A stretch of 64,000 nucleotides of DNA from Tamarix chinensis. Taxonomy: Eukaryota > Streptophyta > Magnoliopsida > Caryophyllales > Tamaricaceae. Below are positions 48,591-59,713 of this stretch, one piece after another (within the stretch, counting starts at the first letter, position 1; the number at the start of each line of letters is the position of its first letter). The notes below the pieces were generated by a model. The model was not told where the DNA came from, made no database searches, and was given only the letters and a program-made list of their open reading frames with translations. The stretch is from the NCBI GenBank assembly GCA_030549775.1, contig CM060172.1:124423122-124487121 (forward strand), read 5' to 3'. The position numbers and the translations under genes were made by a program.

Positions 48591-50104
48591 AAAAATAGCT
48601 AATACTTGTATAAAATGAGGTTAGGGGTTGGGAAGGTTAGAGTACCACCTAGGGACGATGGCGGCACACAACGGCGGTGGTGGAGGGAGAAGAGAGGAAT
48701 AGTTGAGTGTTGGAAATAGGAGAGGGAGAGTGAGGGTGGAATTTGAGGTGGTGGTGGATGCCCAGATGGAGAGGGTTAGAATGGTGGTGGTGGCGCAGCC
48801 AAAAGCGGCAACACATGCGGTGGTGTTGTGGTGGCTGAGGGTGGTGGAGAGGGTGGAAGGGAGGAGGAGAGGAAGGAAGGGGAAAATGAGGGTAGGAAAA
48901 GGTAGAGGAAGGTCTATAGGTGATTTTGGGAGGTGTAAAGGGTGGTGGTGGACAGTGATGAGAAAGGCAGCAGGGGTTGATGAGGGGCTGGTCGAGAGGG
49001 GGACTTTGCATGACCGGGTTGGCTTATGCAGGGCAAACCGAGGGAGGAGGGAGGCTTAGTTTGGTAGAGGGTGATGCAGGGAGCAGTTATGTGGGCGGAG
49101 CGGGTGACGGCGATGATCGGCGGCGACATAACAGGCGTCTGATCGGGAGGTGGCCAAAGGAGGGATTTTCTGGGTTGTGAAATCAAAAGCTCGATCAAGA
49201 CTGCCTATGGGGTATTTATAGACCGATTAGAGGGGTAAACGACATGAGGAAGAGGATAAAAGGGGGTGCAGGTGGCAGGCATGCCGACCGACAGTGGTAG
49301 GTAGCTCGGGTCTGCCATGGTAGGGTGGTTAGGTTAAGGGGAGAGGAGAAAAGGAAAGGGCAGGGCTTGCGTGAGAGAAGAGAGGGTCGGTTGGGTTGAA
49401 ATGGTGAAAGAAAACGATGGGTGAGGGAGGTGAAGGACGGTATGCGGTGGTGGCCGACAGAAAATGGGGTTGTAGGGCCTCATGTTGTAGGTCGGCATCG
49501 GGGAAGAAGGAGGAGGAGGAGGAGGAGGCTCGACCAGCGGTCCAAGAAGAAAGGAAATAAAGAAAAGGGGAGGGGGAAAACCAGACTGGGCGGGGGGAAA
49601 ATGGTGTGGTGCCGGCCTGAGCCGCATAGGAGGAAAGAAGGAGAATTGAGCCGCAGGGCGGGGCTGGCCTAGGTCGGGGGAGGGAAGGAGAAAAAAGAAA
49701 AGAAGAAGGAAGCGGAAAAGAAGAAAAAGGAAAGAAAAGGAAGAAGAGAGGGAAAAAAAAGGAAAAGAAAAATAGGTGGGTTGGGGTATTTAAAATATTT
49801 TGGTATTTTGGGATATTTAAAAATAATAATATTTTAATAAAAACATAATTAAATTCCCTTTTTAGGTTAATTTAGGATTTTTGAGAGATTTTTTTTCGAA
49901 TTCCATTTTAACTAGTAAAACACTCTAATTTTTCCCAATTAAATTATTTATAAATTTCCTCTTGATTTTATCCTAATTACTCCCTCTTATTTTAATAAAT
50001 AATTTATTTAATTAATTTTTCTAATAAATCCTTATTTTACCAAATTTCTAAAATTAGAATTTTGGGGTATTTCAATAGGCTTCTAAATTTTTTAGGGTAT
50101 TACA

Positions 50105-52732
50105 AACTTACAGTTTCTCTCATGCCTCATGGTGTATTTTTCCATTGTGGATGAACATAGGAGTTCCAATAGTGTCCTTAGTTTATCTATAAACACCAAA
50201 TGAATTTAGATATTTTTGATGTGTTATGCTGGGTGTAATTTTTAAACACTAATGATAATTGATTAAACACTAATGCACGTCAATTAAGTTGAACAAGCAC
50301 GTAAGACTCCATATTCTACATAATCTCTCTTACAAATACTTGAAGCCTACATATTTGCCCAACAACTTTATTATGAGAATTGTTCACCATAGTTGACTTA
50401 ACGAGGCCTTATCTTCCCTATTCAATATCAATTGTGGTAACCCTAAGTCAGTCTCCTTATTCGGGTTAGAATCATTCACAAAAAATTCTAAATCATTGCC
50501 CCTTACATCCTCCTGCTGCCTAGATGGTGCTTAATATGCTTTTAGGGTGTCACGATATAACTTCATACATCTATGCATCAAATCACAGAATGCCTTATCC
50601 TCCAAAATTTTTATGTTATCACCCTAAGCATTCCCCCCCCCCTCATCGTGCATGGCTACATTATTCTCCATCATGGAAACCATTCTATACTTTTTTGGAA
50701 TGTCTCTCTAATAATTGAGAAGGATCGATAAGGGAATCGCCATCAAAGCCTTCCATGCCTTACATGGTCCTAGAGGGCGTTGGTAATCAACATGGCCAGA
50801 TATCGTGCGTTAGGATTTACTGTCATCAGGAGAACAATTACAATTATCATAGTGTTAGGGCCTTGATACCTTGTAAGGAAAAATGTAATAATTCCAAGTG
50901 TAACTAGTGAATTTTAAGCTTCACATCATTAATATTATAACATTACTTTTATTTTCATTTTTATTTTTATGTCAAGACGTCTAATAGCTTTGTTTGGTAA
51001 GCAATTAGAAGGTGAATGCGATGCAAAATTATAATTTTGATGATAAATGAAACTGTTCTAATCACTAATGTTAAGACCTTACATTGAGACCTTCAATTTT
51101 GGTATAGTAGATAATGCATGTGAGGATCTCAATATGTACCTTATATTTCTTTTTTTTTCTAGCTATAATATTTAGGGTGTGTATAAACATTTAATTATGT
51201 TGGAAATGTAAGACAGATAAACATCTCGTTTGATGTTATTAGATGATGAATATTTTGATTTTTCGTTCATAAGGGGCTATGTTTAGCATTTTTCTATTTT
51301 ATGTTTAAATATTTTCTCATAAAATTTACATTATTGTATTAGTGAGGGATTGATTGCACATTTAAAATTTTGTATTCGAAGAAAAAAAGAAATTAAGCCT
51401 AACATATTTCATGAATAATAACATCGAGCGGATAGATGCATGGACAATATCTATCTGAGATAATGACCGCCAACAACTTCAATCTTTCAAACTATGCCTA
51501 ATTATATTGACTTTTTAAGACCTTCATGGTATGACAATTTTTTTTTAATAAAATTGAATCAATATCCTGTATATTTGGGTGAGTATTTTAAATTCAAATA
51601 TTTTTTTTAACCGTAATTTTTTTAAATTATTATCTTTAATAAATTTTCTTACTAAATAAAATAAAATATATAACAACTAATAATAACCCACAATTATCAC
51701 CTCTCGCAACATAAACGTTATTTATTCTTTTATTGAGGGCTCATTTGGTATTGGAGTAATACGGATGGAAATTTTTTTTCTCTATTTTATATTTTTTATA
51801 TTAAGTATTTAATAATAATAAATATATTTTAATAAAATACTCATTTTAAATTAAATTAAAATTTAAAATAAATATTTATTAAAATAAAAATATTTAATTT
51901 TAAACAAATTATATAAAATATAAAAAAAATTATCCCTATTATTCCTGCCAACGAGCACTAAATAAGAACAATAATAACGGGGCGGCATACGTGTTATCCG
52001 AATTCGGCAAATAAGGATACATCATACATGGGAACACTGTCATTCATCAATTAGAGCTTCTTAGTCTTAGCTGCGTAAAGTATATAATAATAGTAACAAT
52101 TCTGAGAGAATAAGAACAAAGCTGGAATTAATTAATTAATACTATATATTATCTTTTCGAAGTTCAGACCAAATCAGAAAAAATACCACATAATATCGAC
52201 ATCTGTCGCTGGACCAAGGGAAGTTATGCGGCTAATCAAGTGGTGCGTATTCCGAAACTTCTTCTCATTTGTATGGAATGACGACACTATGTGCACACAC
52301 TCCCTCTAACCTCCGGAGCTGAAATTTTGCGAGGCTTGGCGGTAGAATACTATTCGCCTTCATCTCTTCCATCATCGCGGCACTATTAAATGACCATTTT
52401 GTCCACGTCGTCGTCATCCTGCGCTCCACTCTAGTCTCTCTGTATACTGGTAGAGGCCAAACTCCATAGCAGCATATGGCGGGTTTAATTGTATCGAGAA
52501 ATGAAGACTCAAAAGTCTGGGATTCTTCATCAAGCCAGTTGAATAGAACAGAGCTTATGAATATGTTGTTATTTATAACTCTGCACGATGACAGTCGTCA
52601 AAATCCTTATTCTCGATCACCTTCTCTCTTTTCCCCATTCCTTCCTCATATAAATACCTTCTCCTGTCCATTACATTCACTCGTCCCTTTCCTTTCGACT
52701 GTTCTCCTTAACCTGCTCGATTATATTCAAAT
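50105..52732 (+). promoter_or_regulatory. ZIP copy 2 upstream region
   Basis: From about 50270 it is homologous to 57180 onward, upstream of copy 3. From 51175 it is also homologous to the region before copy 1. 50105-50270 is unassigned. A poly-C run lies at 50633-50642. Bases 51733-51965 hold an AT-rich insertion not seen in the other copies: it begins TATTGAGGGCTCATTTGGTA, ends ATTCCTGCCAACGAGCAC, and could be a small element. The TATA box is at 52649. The stretch of about 235 bp present at 18980-19220 and 59300-59530 is missing here, so this promoter is shorter. Confidence 0.65.
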
Positions 52733-53955
52733 ATGGACAAGGTACCAAGAACCGATCGTTTCTTCACCGTATTCATCATCACCATCCGCCTCTCGGCAAC
52801 ACTAGTATCCTCAGAGGGTACATGCGAGGAAGAAGATTTACAGAAAGAAAGCAAATCTGCTACGCTCAAACTCCGTATCACAGCAATCTTCCTAATCCTA
52901 GCAACCGGAACCATAGGCGTGGCGATTCCAATATTCGGTAAGAAGATCCCGTCACTACGTCCTGAATCCAACCTGTTCTTCATGATCAAGGCATTTGCCT
53001 CTGCCGTAATTCTAGCGGCATTCATACACGTTTTGCCTGAATTGTTTGAAAGATTAAGTTCGCCTTGTTTGAGCGAGAGTCCGTGGCATAATTTTCCGTT
53101 TATTGGATTTATTGCTATGGTTGCTGCATGATTGATTCTAGTGCCGCGGGTTGTTATAGACGGATGCATTTCAGTAAGATTATTCTCAAATGTCAATACA
53201 TTTGTTTTAGACCCGCTGCAGCTTAAAAATGCTTCTGCGACCGTGAGTAGCCGATTCTACAGTTGTTTTAGGCCCCGCTTCACTTTGAAAATACGCGGAC
53301 AAGTGTTTGTGACTGTGTATCCATAAGAAGCTACAAATAATTGTAGTTCGTAATCAAATTTCTAGGCCCATATATTCTTTCAAGGATCGGATATGTCCCT
53401 GACTCGTGTAAAATAGTCGAATTTTTTTCCACTAGACTAAGTAAGAAAGTATTAATGGTATTGGTGTCGGTGGTGATGTTCAGAAGAGTAGTGAACATGC
53501 TGGTCATCTTCATGTTCACACTCACACTAGTCATGGCCATGCCCATGGTGCTAGTGGGTCTGTGTCCGAGGCAGATTTGAATAAATTGGAGCTCATCAGG
53601 CATCAGATCACTTCACAAGTAACTAACGACCATCGACTGCTTGGTTTCACTTTTATTTATTTTTTGGTAATTACCTGTTCGGTTTCATTGTTTGTTGATG
53701 CCTTTTCTAATTTATACTCACCGGCCACTGCTGCAAATGCGACTGAGGCAAAGTTGGGATCAATTCCTATCGTCGTGCAATATTATTGGTTGATTGTTAA
53801 TGCCATACGAAACATTCCGGTGGTTGGATTCCCCTCTACTTTGAAACGAGACCGTCCACAAGAACCTCGATACCATTGAGACCCTCATGGCTGCTTTGTC
53901 TTTCCATCAATTCTTTGAGGCTATGGGACTCGGCGCATGCATTACACGGTTATAA
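52733..53955 (+). pseudogene. ZIP transporter pseudogene, copy 2
   Basis: Clearly the same gene as copies 1 and 3 but broken several ways. The first 132 codons are open, from the conserved ATG at 52733. Then a 13-bp deletion at about 53127 shifts the frame into a stop inside TM3. About 270 bp of foreign sequence (about 53178-53450) interrupts exon 1. The His-rich loop and the [14 protein letters not shown] end of exon 1 resume at 53451-53614. Intron 1 runs straight into the middle of exon 2 near 53866, removing TM4 and its His-containing motif. The second donor reads ACACGG/TTATAA instead of ACACAG/GTATAA. Exon 3 is absent. In TM2 the AGVILATGF signature is altered, with one codon lost. Whether it is transcribed is unknown. 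Confidence 0.93.
53178..53450. mobile_element. Insertion of about 270 bp in pseudogene exon 1
   Basis: Sequence with no counterpart in copies 1 and 3, placed within the codons for the TM3-loop junction. AGTAAGATTA before it and AGTAAGAAAGTATTA after it may be a decayed target duplication. I see no clear terminal inverted repeats and cannot name the family. Confidence 0.5.
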
Positions 53956-54855
53956 TCATAAAATAAAATAAAAAATTACCTTTGCCTTTTGAGGTTTTAC
54001 CAAAAAAAAAACCGTAGTCTTTTTGTACCAATTAACTACTTTTGAGAAAATCAAACATAAAGTGTGCAAGATAAGCAATTGGGTCGTTTGTTAGGTTGTT
54101 TTGTACCTTTTTCCCAATCTTTGCTAAGATCACAAATTCACAAGCCTTTTTTCATAACATATTATTGAAAAAAGGGCTTGTATTTAGTGGTCTGGAGTTA
54201 GATTACTAACTCGTCCTCAAGGTAGACTTTTTTGGCTTAACTGTTAGCCCATATATATATTATTATAACTTACACACTATCATGAGTTGTATTTTTCTTT
54301 AAAAAATAATTTCTTTAATTCACATACAAAAGTTGACTTTTGATATTTAAATAATTATTTTTAAAAAGTCGTGTATTCTGGACCACTAATTTATAAAAGT
54401 TTTATTAGTTAAATCAAAAGCATTATTCTATTGTTAGTCATTTTCAAAGATTATTGAAATGAAACATGTTTCCCGATACATTGTACCGTGTTTTATGAAA
54501 TATTATATATATAAGCTTTAAAGGATATATCTAAATATTAATTATTCTTGATTCTTAATTAAAATATCACTCTTTAGTTAATCAATTCATTATGTACAAT
54601 CTACACATTATGATCTAACCCTCACAGTATAAAGTACAAGAGCAAGTTTTGCAAGTAGAAAGCTCTCTTGGTATTATCCAACCTTAGAGTATGACAAGAT
54701 AAAATAATCGTATTAAGAGAGCTTTCCTTAAGACTTATTGCTCTATTGATCTAAATCCTCCATAAAGGAGGAAAACAAAAATGATATAGTTGTAAACTTG
54801 CAATTGTATTTATCCTTGACTCTTCATATAACACCATAAAGTATGAATAGAGATA

Positions 54856-55306
54856 AGGGATGACAATTGTATGGGTTTTATTCTAAAATTCAGTGAATTT
54901 TATCTATTGAATGTATAAATGGATATGAAGAAAGTGGAGAAATATTTGTTGAATTTAGGTATGGATATAGGTAATGGATCTTCAAATCCATATTTGCCTT
55001 CATATTCGTATTCATACCCTCATTTATTTACCTGATATAAAATTATATTTTTACTGTTCGTTTATATAACATTAAATATATTTTCTAATTCTAGAACTAA
55101 AAATATAATTAAACTCTAATAATCTAAGTATATAATTCTAATATTAAATTGTTTTTATTTTGAGCTTCATGGGTTTTGCTCGATGGATATGTTAATACAT
55201 ATAGATGAAGAAAAAAATATTAGTCGAATTTGGGTATGAATATATGTATAGGTTTTCTTATTAAGTTTGGGTAATGGATAGGGGGTACCTAATCCGTTAT
55301 TATTCC
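54856..55306. mobile_element. Small hAT-like element, 451 bp
   Basis: Ends are AGGGATGACAAT and TTATTATTCC, with 8-bp flanks TAGAGATA (54848-54855) and TAGATATA (55307-55314), seven of eight matching. The corresponding point in copy 1 (near 21275) is uninterrupted. The interior is AT-rich with repeated GGATAT and GGGTATGGATAT words, and no frame. Confidence 0.75.
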
Positions 55307-55331
55307 TAGATATATGCACATCTATTTTGTG

Positions 55332-55368
<37 letters not shown>

Positions 55369-55499
55369 TTTTATTTTTCAACCTCTTCTTGGCGTGTGAG
55401 GCAAACCCTTTTCATGTTGCATTATTAATAAGAATTACATTTAGTAAGGTTCAACATGATCATTAACCTACCTTAAGGTAGACAGTTTGGCTTAGACAT

Positions 55500-56034
55500 A
55501 GGGATGGCAACAGGGGTGGGTCAGGGACAGGGACCCCATTCCCATCCCCAAATTTGATAAAAAAAATAATCCCCAAACTCGACTCGATTCTAGATTTTTT
55601 TATCAGGAATTCCCCGACTCGATCCTCGTAAAGATCAAATATCCATACTCGAATCGATCCCCAATATGTTTCCCATCCCCAATTTATTCCCCAACCTTGA
55701 AACCCTACCTAATCCCTGAAGCCCGACTTTATACCCGATCCTCGATCTTATCCCCAATCCTCAACCTTTTTTTTTATATATTATACTTTTAATGTATATT
55801 CTATAAAAATTATATATTATATATTTATATATAATTATGTAAAAATATAAAAACAATTATTTAAGGCGAGATTGGGGATGGGGACCCCAAACCTATCCTA
55901 GCCATGTCCCTAAAAAACTCCTAATTGAAAATCTCCGAACCTGAAGCCGATCCTCGAATTCTCTCCTCAAATCCAAACTCGAATGGGGAATCCCCAACGG
56001 GCCCCTGAACCCACAGGAAAAATTATCATTCCTA
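55500..56034. mobile_element. Non-autonomous hAT element, 535 bp
   Basis: Ends are TAGGGATGGCAACA and AATTATCATTCCTA (imperfect inverted repeats), with 8-bp flanks CTTAGACA (55492-55499) and CTTAGGCA (56035-56042). The equivalent site in copy 1 (near 21418-21430) is empty. Subterminal parts are rich in GGGACCCC, CCCCATCCCC and TCCCCGAAC words. It has no transposase. Confidence 0.85.
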
Positions 56035-56095
56035 CTTAGGCATCATTAATTTCTAATGCATTTTTACATAACTCAATCAATGTCGACTAAATATG

Positions 56096-56718
56096 TTGTA
56101 AGTATGTATATCATGCATGTTAATCTACATATATTGCAAGACTGAGCTTTATGTTCTACCATTTTCATCTATGTACCACGAGCTTTACCAGATGACAACA
56201 TAGTTGTATCTTACTCAGTACTCATTGTATTAATGTTACCTTGTATTGCAGTGACCCCGACTCTTATCCAAGAAAGAAACTAATGTTGATGATGTTGTGT
56301 AGATATTTGTTGACTAGTTTTCTAGAGATGATAACCAGTAGATGCTTGTTGGGGTTGGTTTGATAGTAAAGCTACTCAACATCAAGTAGTTTTTTCCCAA
56401 GCTTGTGACTCTTTTTTATATTTATAAGATAGTTAAACTTTTATATTCTATCACCTTGCTCCCTTCTATTTTAGTTCTTGTTGTAATTTTTGTAAACACT
56501 TTTATCTATTATTTATATTTTGATTGCGACTTTAGAGGTTTATCTTTTTAATTGTTGTTCGATACTTATACCACTTCAGCCTTATATTTAACATAAGATA
56601 GACATTAGGGTTCATCTTGTGCTAGTTGTAACGATGACATCTCAACTTTGTATTTTACTTTCGCTAAAATATAATTTGAAAAAAAAAATCATTAGTTAAA
56701 ATTGGAGGTGTTACACAT
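56096..56718 (+). mobile_element. Decayed LTR 3' end before ZIP copy 3
   Basis: Ends AATTGGAGGTGTTACA. Contains TTACTCAGTACTCATTGTATTA (decayed hairpin region) and a block from TTGTAAACACTTTTATCTATTA (56487) onward that matches 17168-17388 before copy 1. The shared end means this LTR end was already beside the ZIP gene when the block was duplicated. Confidence 0.65.
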
Positions 56719-59713
56719 GAACCTACTACAATTCCTCAGTCTTCTTCATTAGGAATTGGGAGAAATTCCTTGATGCATGCTTTTCGCCTTCGTATCCCTT
56801 GTCAAAGACTTGGTTCAAGCCATCTTTACTCATATCCTAAGTATAAATATCAAGTGTTTTCTAATTTTCATCCACCATCGATGTTCGTTTATCACTCATG
56901 TGACTTGAACTACTAGAATGGTCCATCGTTTCCCTTCTCCTCCTATTTGCCCTTATTTTCACCATCACCCATGATCCAAACTCAATGCCTTCCTCCCATT
57001 CCTTCCAAAACAAGATCATGCATACCCCCACCTTCGAACTTCCAATGTGGTATTATCCATTTTTAGTAGGGTTCCCATTAACATTCCAATGCATAGGAGT
57101 ATATCCTCTCAGAAGTACCCAATTGAAAGTTTTGAAAGTTGTAACTAAATCGTGAGTGAATTGATGGCTCATAATATAATAGCCCATCCCTTATGTTAAT
57201 TAAGTTGAAAAAACACGCAATACTTCATATTCTACATAATCTCTCTTGCAAATAATTAAAACCTACATATTTTCCCAACAGATTTAATATAACAGTTGTT
57301 CGCCATGGTTAACTCAATGAGACCTTCTCTTCCTTGGTCAATACCAATTGTGGTAACCCTAAGTCAATCTCCTCATTTGATTTAGAACCATTCACAAAAA
57401 ATTATAAATCATTACCCCCACAGATCCTCCTACTAGCTAGAAGGTGCTTATTGTGCCTTCAGGGTATTACAATATTACTTCATACAACCATACATCAAAT
57501 CACAAAATGACTTGGCCTCCAAATTTTCTATGCTATCATCCTAAGTATGCCTTATTTCATGTTATGCACCGCTACATCGTTCTCTAACATGGAAGCCATT
57601 ATTTACTTCTTATATTATCTCTCTAATGAATGAGAAGGATTGGTAAGAGAAGCATTGTCAAAGCCTTCCATGCCTTGCATGGGTCGTATAGTGAATCAAT
57701 GTGGTAGCATGACCAAAGATTGTGTGTTAGGATTTATTTCGGTCGTCGGGAGAACAATTATAACTTGTAAGTATCATAATGTTGGGGTCTTAATACCTTG
57801 TAAGGCAAAATGCAATAATTCCAAGTGTAATTAGTGAATTTTAAGCTCCTCATCATTAATATTATAATTCAATTTTTATTTTCATTTTGAATTCTATATC
57901 AAGAAGTCTAACAACTTTGTTTAATGTTGAGGCCTTACGTTGAGACCTTTAATTTTGGTATAGTGGAAAATGCATGTAAAGATCTCAATACGTACCATAT
58001 ATTTCATGTTGTTTTGCTAGATATAATGTTTAGGGCATGTATAAATATTTAATTATTTTGGAAATTTAAGATAAATGAACATCTTGTTTGATGTTATTAG
58101 ATGATGAATATTTTAATTTTTCATTCATTAGGGATTATGTTTAACATTTTTCTTTTTTATGTTTAAATATTTTTGCATAAAATTTATCATATTGTATTAG
58201 TGATTGATTGGTTGTACGTACACTTAAGAGTTTGTATTTGAAGAGGAAAAAAAAATATGAAACCTAATATATATTCATGAATTACAATATCTAATATATA
58301 GATGTATCGAAAATATTTTTCTGTAACAACCACGGCTAACTACTACAATCATTAAAATCATCCCTAATAATATTAATTTTTAAGACATTTTGGATATGAT
58401 AATATTTTTTAAAATAATATCAATATTGTGTATATTTAGATTAGCATTTTAAGCTCAAATAATTATTTTATAACCATAACTTTTTAATAAAATAATACTA
58501 TTTACAATAATTTTTTCGACTAAATAAATTAAAATGTGAAACAACTATGGATGACCAATAACCAACAATTATCGCCCCTCATAACATAAAAACGTTATTT
58601 AATTCTTTATAAAATAAAAACAATACCGAAACGATGAACGTGTTATCCAACTTCTACAAATAAGGATACATATTATTCATCTCTAAGATGGAAGATACAT
58701 GTCAACACTATCACTCATCAAATACAGCTTTCTCGCTGTATAAAATAAGAGTAACAATTGATAGAGAAAAAGAACAGAGCCGAATTAATTAATTAATTAT
58801 TATTATATATTATCTCTTCAAAGTTCAAACGTAATGAGATAAAATACCCCATATATCGACATGTTGTCGCGGACCAAGGGAAGTTATGTGGCTAATCCAG
58901 CGGTGCGTATGCCAAACTTCTTCTTATTTGTATGGAATGACGACACTATGTGCACACACTATCTCTAACTTCAAAATCGATCATGCAAAAGATCTTTGCT
59001 TCCGGAGCTAAAATTTTCCGAGGCTTGGCGTCAGAATACTATTCGCCTTCGTCTCTTCCATCATCGCGGCACTCTTAAATGACCATTTTGTCCATGTCGT
59101 CGTCATCCTGCACTCCACTCTAGCCTGTCTACATACAGGTAAGGGAAAGCACCATAGCAGCATATATAGCGGGTTTAATGGTCATCATCTATTGTCAGAG
59201 TTATTTCTCAGGGGCAACTTCGGAGTTGTATCGAGAAATGAAGACTCAAAAGTCTGGGATTCTTCATCAATCCAGTTGAATAGATCAAAGCATATGAAAA
59301 CATATGGGGGAAGTTTTTTATCAGCAGCCGTCCTCTCTAGTTCTTACTATCCATCACCCATTTATCCACTGACTCACTCACTCGTTCATTCATTTCAAAT
59401 AGTCTCTCTCTCTCCCTCTCTCTTTCTCTCTCTCCCCTGCAACTGACTCTCGCAATCAAACCGTCCCTCTCTCTCTTTTTTTATTCAGTTTTCTTTTAGT
59501 TTATGTTCAAAAGAAATTATTCTTTCTTTCACAGCCATTGAATATGTTGTTATTTATAACTCAGCACGATGACCGTCATCAGAATCCTTATTCTCTATCA
59601 TCTTTTCTCTTGTCCCCATTCCTTCTTCATATAAATACCTTCTCCTGTCCATCACATTCATTCGTCCCTTTCCTTTCGCCTTTTCTCCTTCACCTGATCG
59701 ATTATATTCAAAT
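56719..59713 (+). promoter_or_regulatory. ZIP copy 3 upstream region
   Basis: Nearly 3 kb without a credible gene. 56719-57150 matches 17389-17800 of copy 1. 57160-58040 matches copy 2 but is absent from copy 1. 58040 onward matches both. Within 58850-59300 are the CGACA/TGTCG inverted repeat and the conserved TGACGACACTATGTGCACAC stretch. A CT repeat is at 59403-59440 and the TATA box at 59630-59637, 77 bp before the leader end. The frame 57640-57834 has no recognisable domain and is not kept in copy 2. Confidence 0.7.
59630..59637 (+). promoter_or_regulatory. TATA box of ZIP copy 3
   Basis: TATAAATA, 84 bp before the ATG, the same position and context as in copy 1 (19321). Confidence 0.7.

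Larger units (their letters stand above)
43852..50074 (-). mobile_element. Giant LTR, minus strand, TSD ATAGG, carrying a hAT
   Basis: Left boundary TGCAATAC (the CCCCC-AAATTTACTA part of the terminus has been lost) and right boundary TTTTGGGGTATTTCA. Perfect duplications ATAGG lie at 43847-43851 and 50075-50079. Without the hAT insertion it is about 4.76 kb. In reverse order it holds the terminal block (43852-44000), hairpins (44330-44390), modules (44555-44905), telo-box repeats (45300-45660 and 47122-47215), the exon-like block (47575-47650), microsatellite (47800-48590), a GC-rich purine block (48650-49780) and an AT-rich end. It sits inside the end of the older minus-strand LTR. Confidence 0.9.
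33686..50104 (-). mobile_element. Oldest giant LTR of the nest, minus strand, in four pieces
   Basis: Left boundary TATAACACTCCC (decayed TGTAACACCCC) and right boundary TTTTTTAGGGTATTACA. Host pieces are 33686-34111, 39289-40178, 40928-43851 and 50080-50104. Removing the insertions leaves about 4.25 kb. Continuity is supported because 43801-43851 joined to 50080-50104 aligns with the left end of the LTR at 8975-9060. 39289-41250 carries modules and a stretch shared with 16849-17120, and 41560-42660 is the opposite-strand GGTAATTT array. I found no convincing TSD for this oldest copy (TTTTC against AACTT). Confidence 0.75.
53956..56095 (+). pseudogene. Relic of ZIP intron 2 with two hAT insertions
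   Basis: Homologous to 20415-21460 of copy 1, including the phrases GGTCACAGACCC, TTGCAAGTGCAAA and CATTGATTTCTAATGCAT. Homology stops near 56095, before exon 3 would be reached, and an LTR fragment begins. Copy 2 thus lost exon 3 at this junction. A (TA)n run lies at 55337-55363. Confidence 0.75.

Noticed and set aside
33681..50109. A target-site duplication for the oldest minus-strand LTR
   Set aside because: TTTTC on the left and AACTT on the right do not match even allowing one change. The boundary is supported only by homology.
53562..53879. 105-codon frame continuing ZIP copy 2 exon 1 through intron 1
   Set aside because: Copies 1 and 3 clearly splice at the same point, and the extension has no ZIP similarity. 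It is intron sequence that happens to be open.
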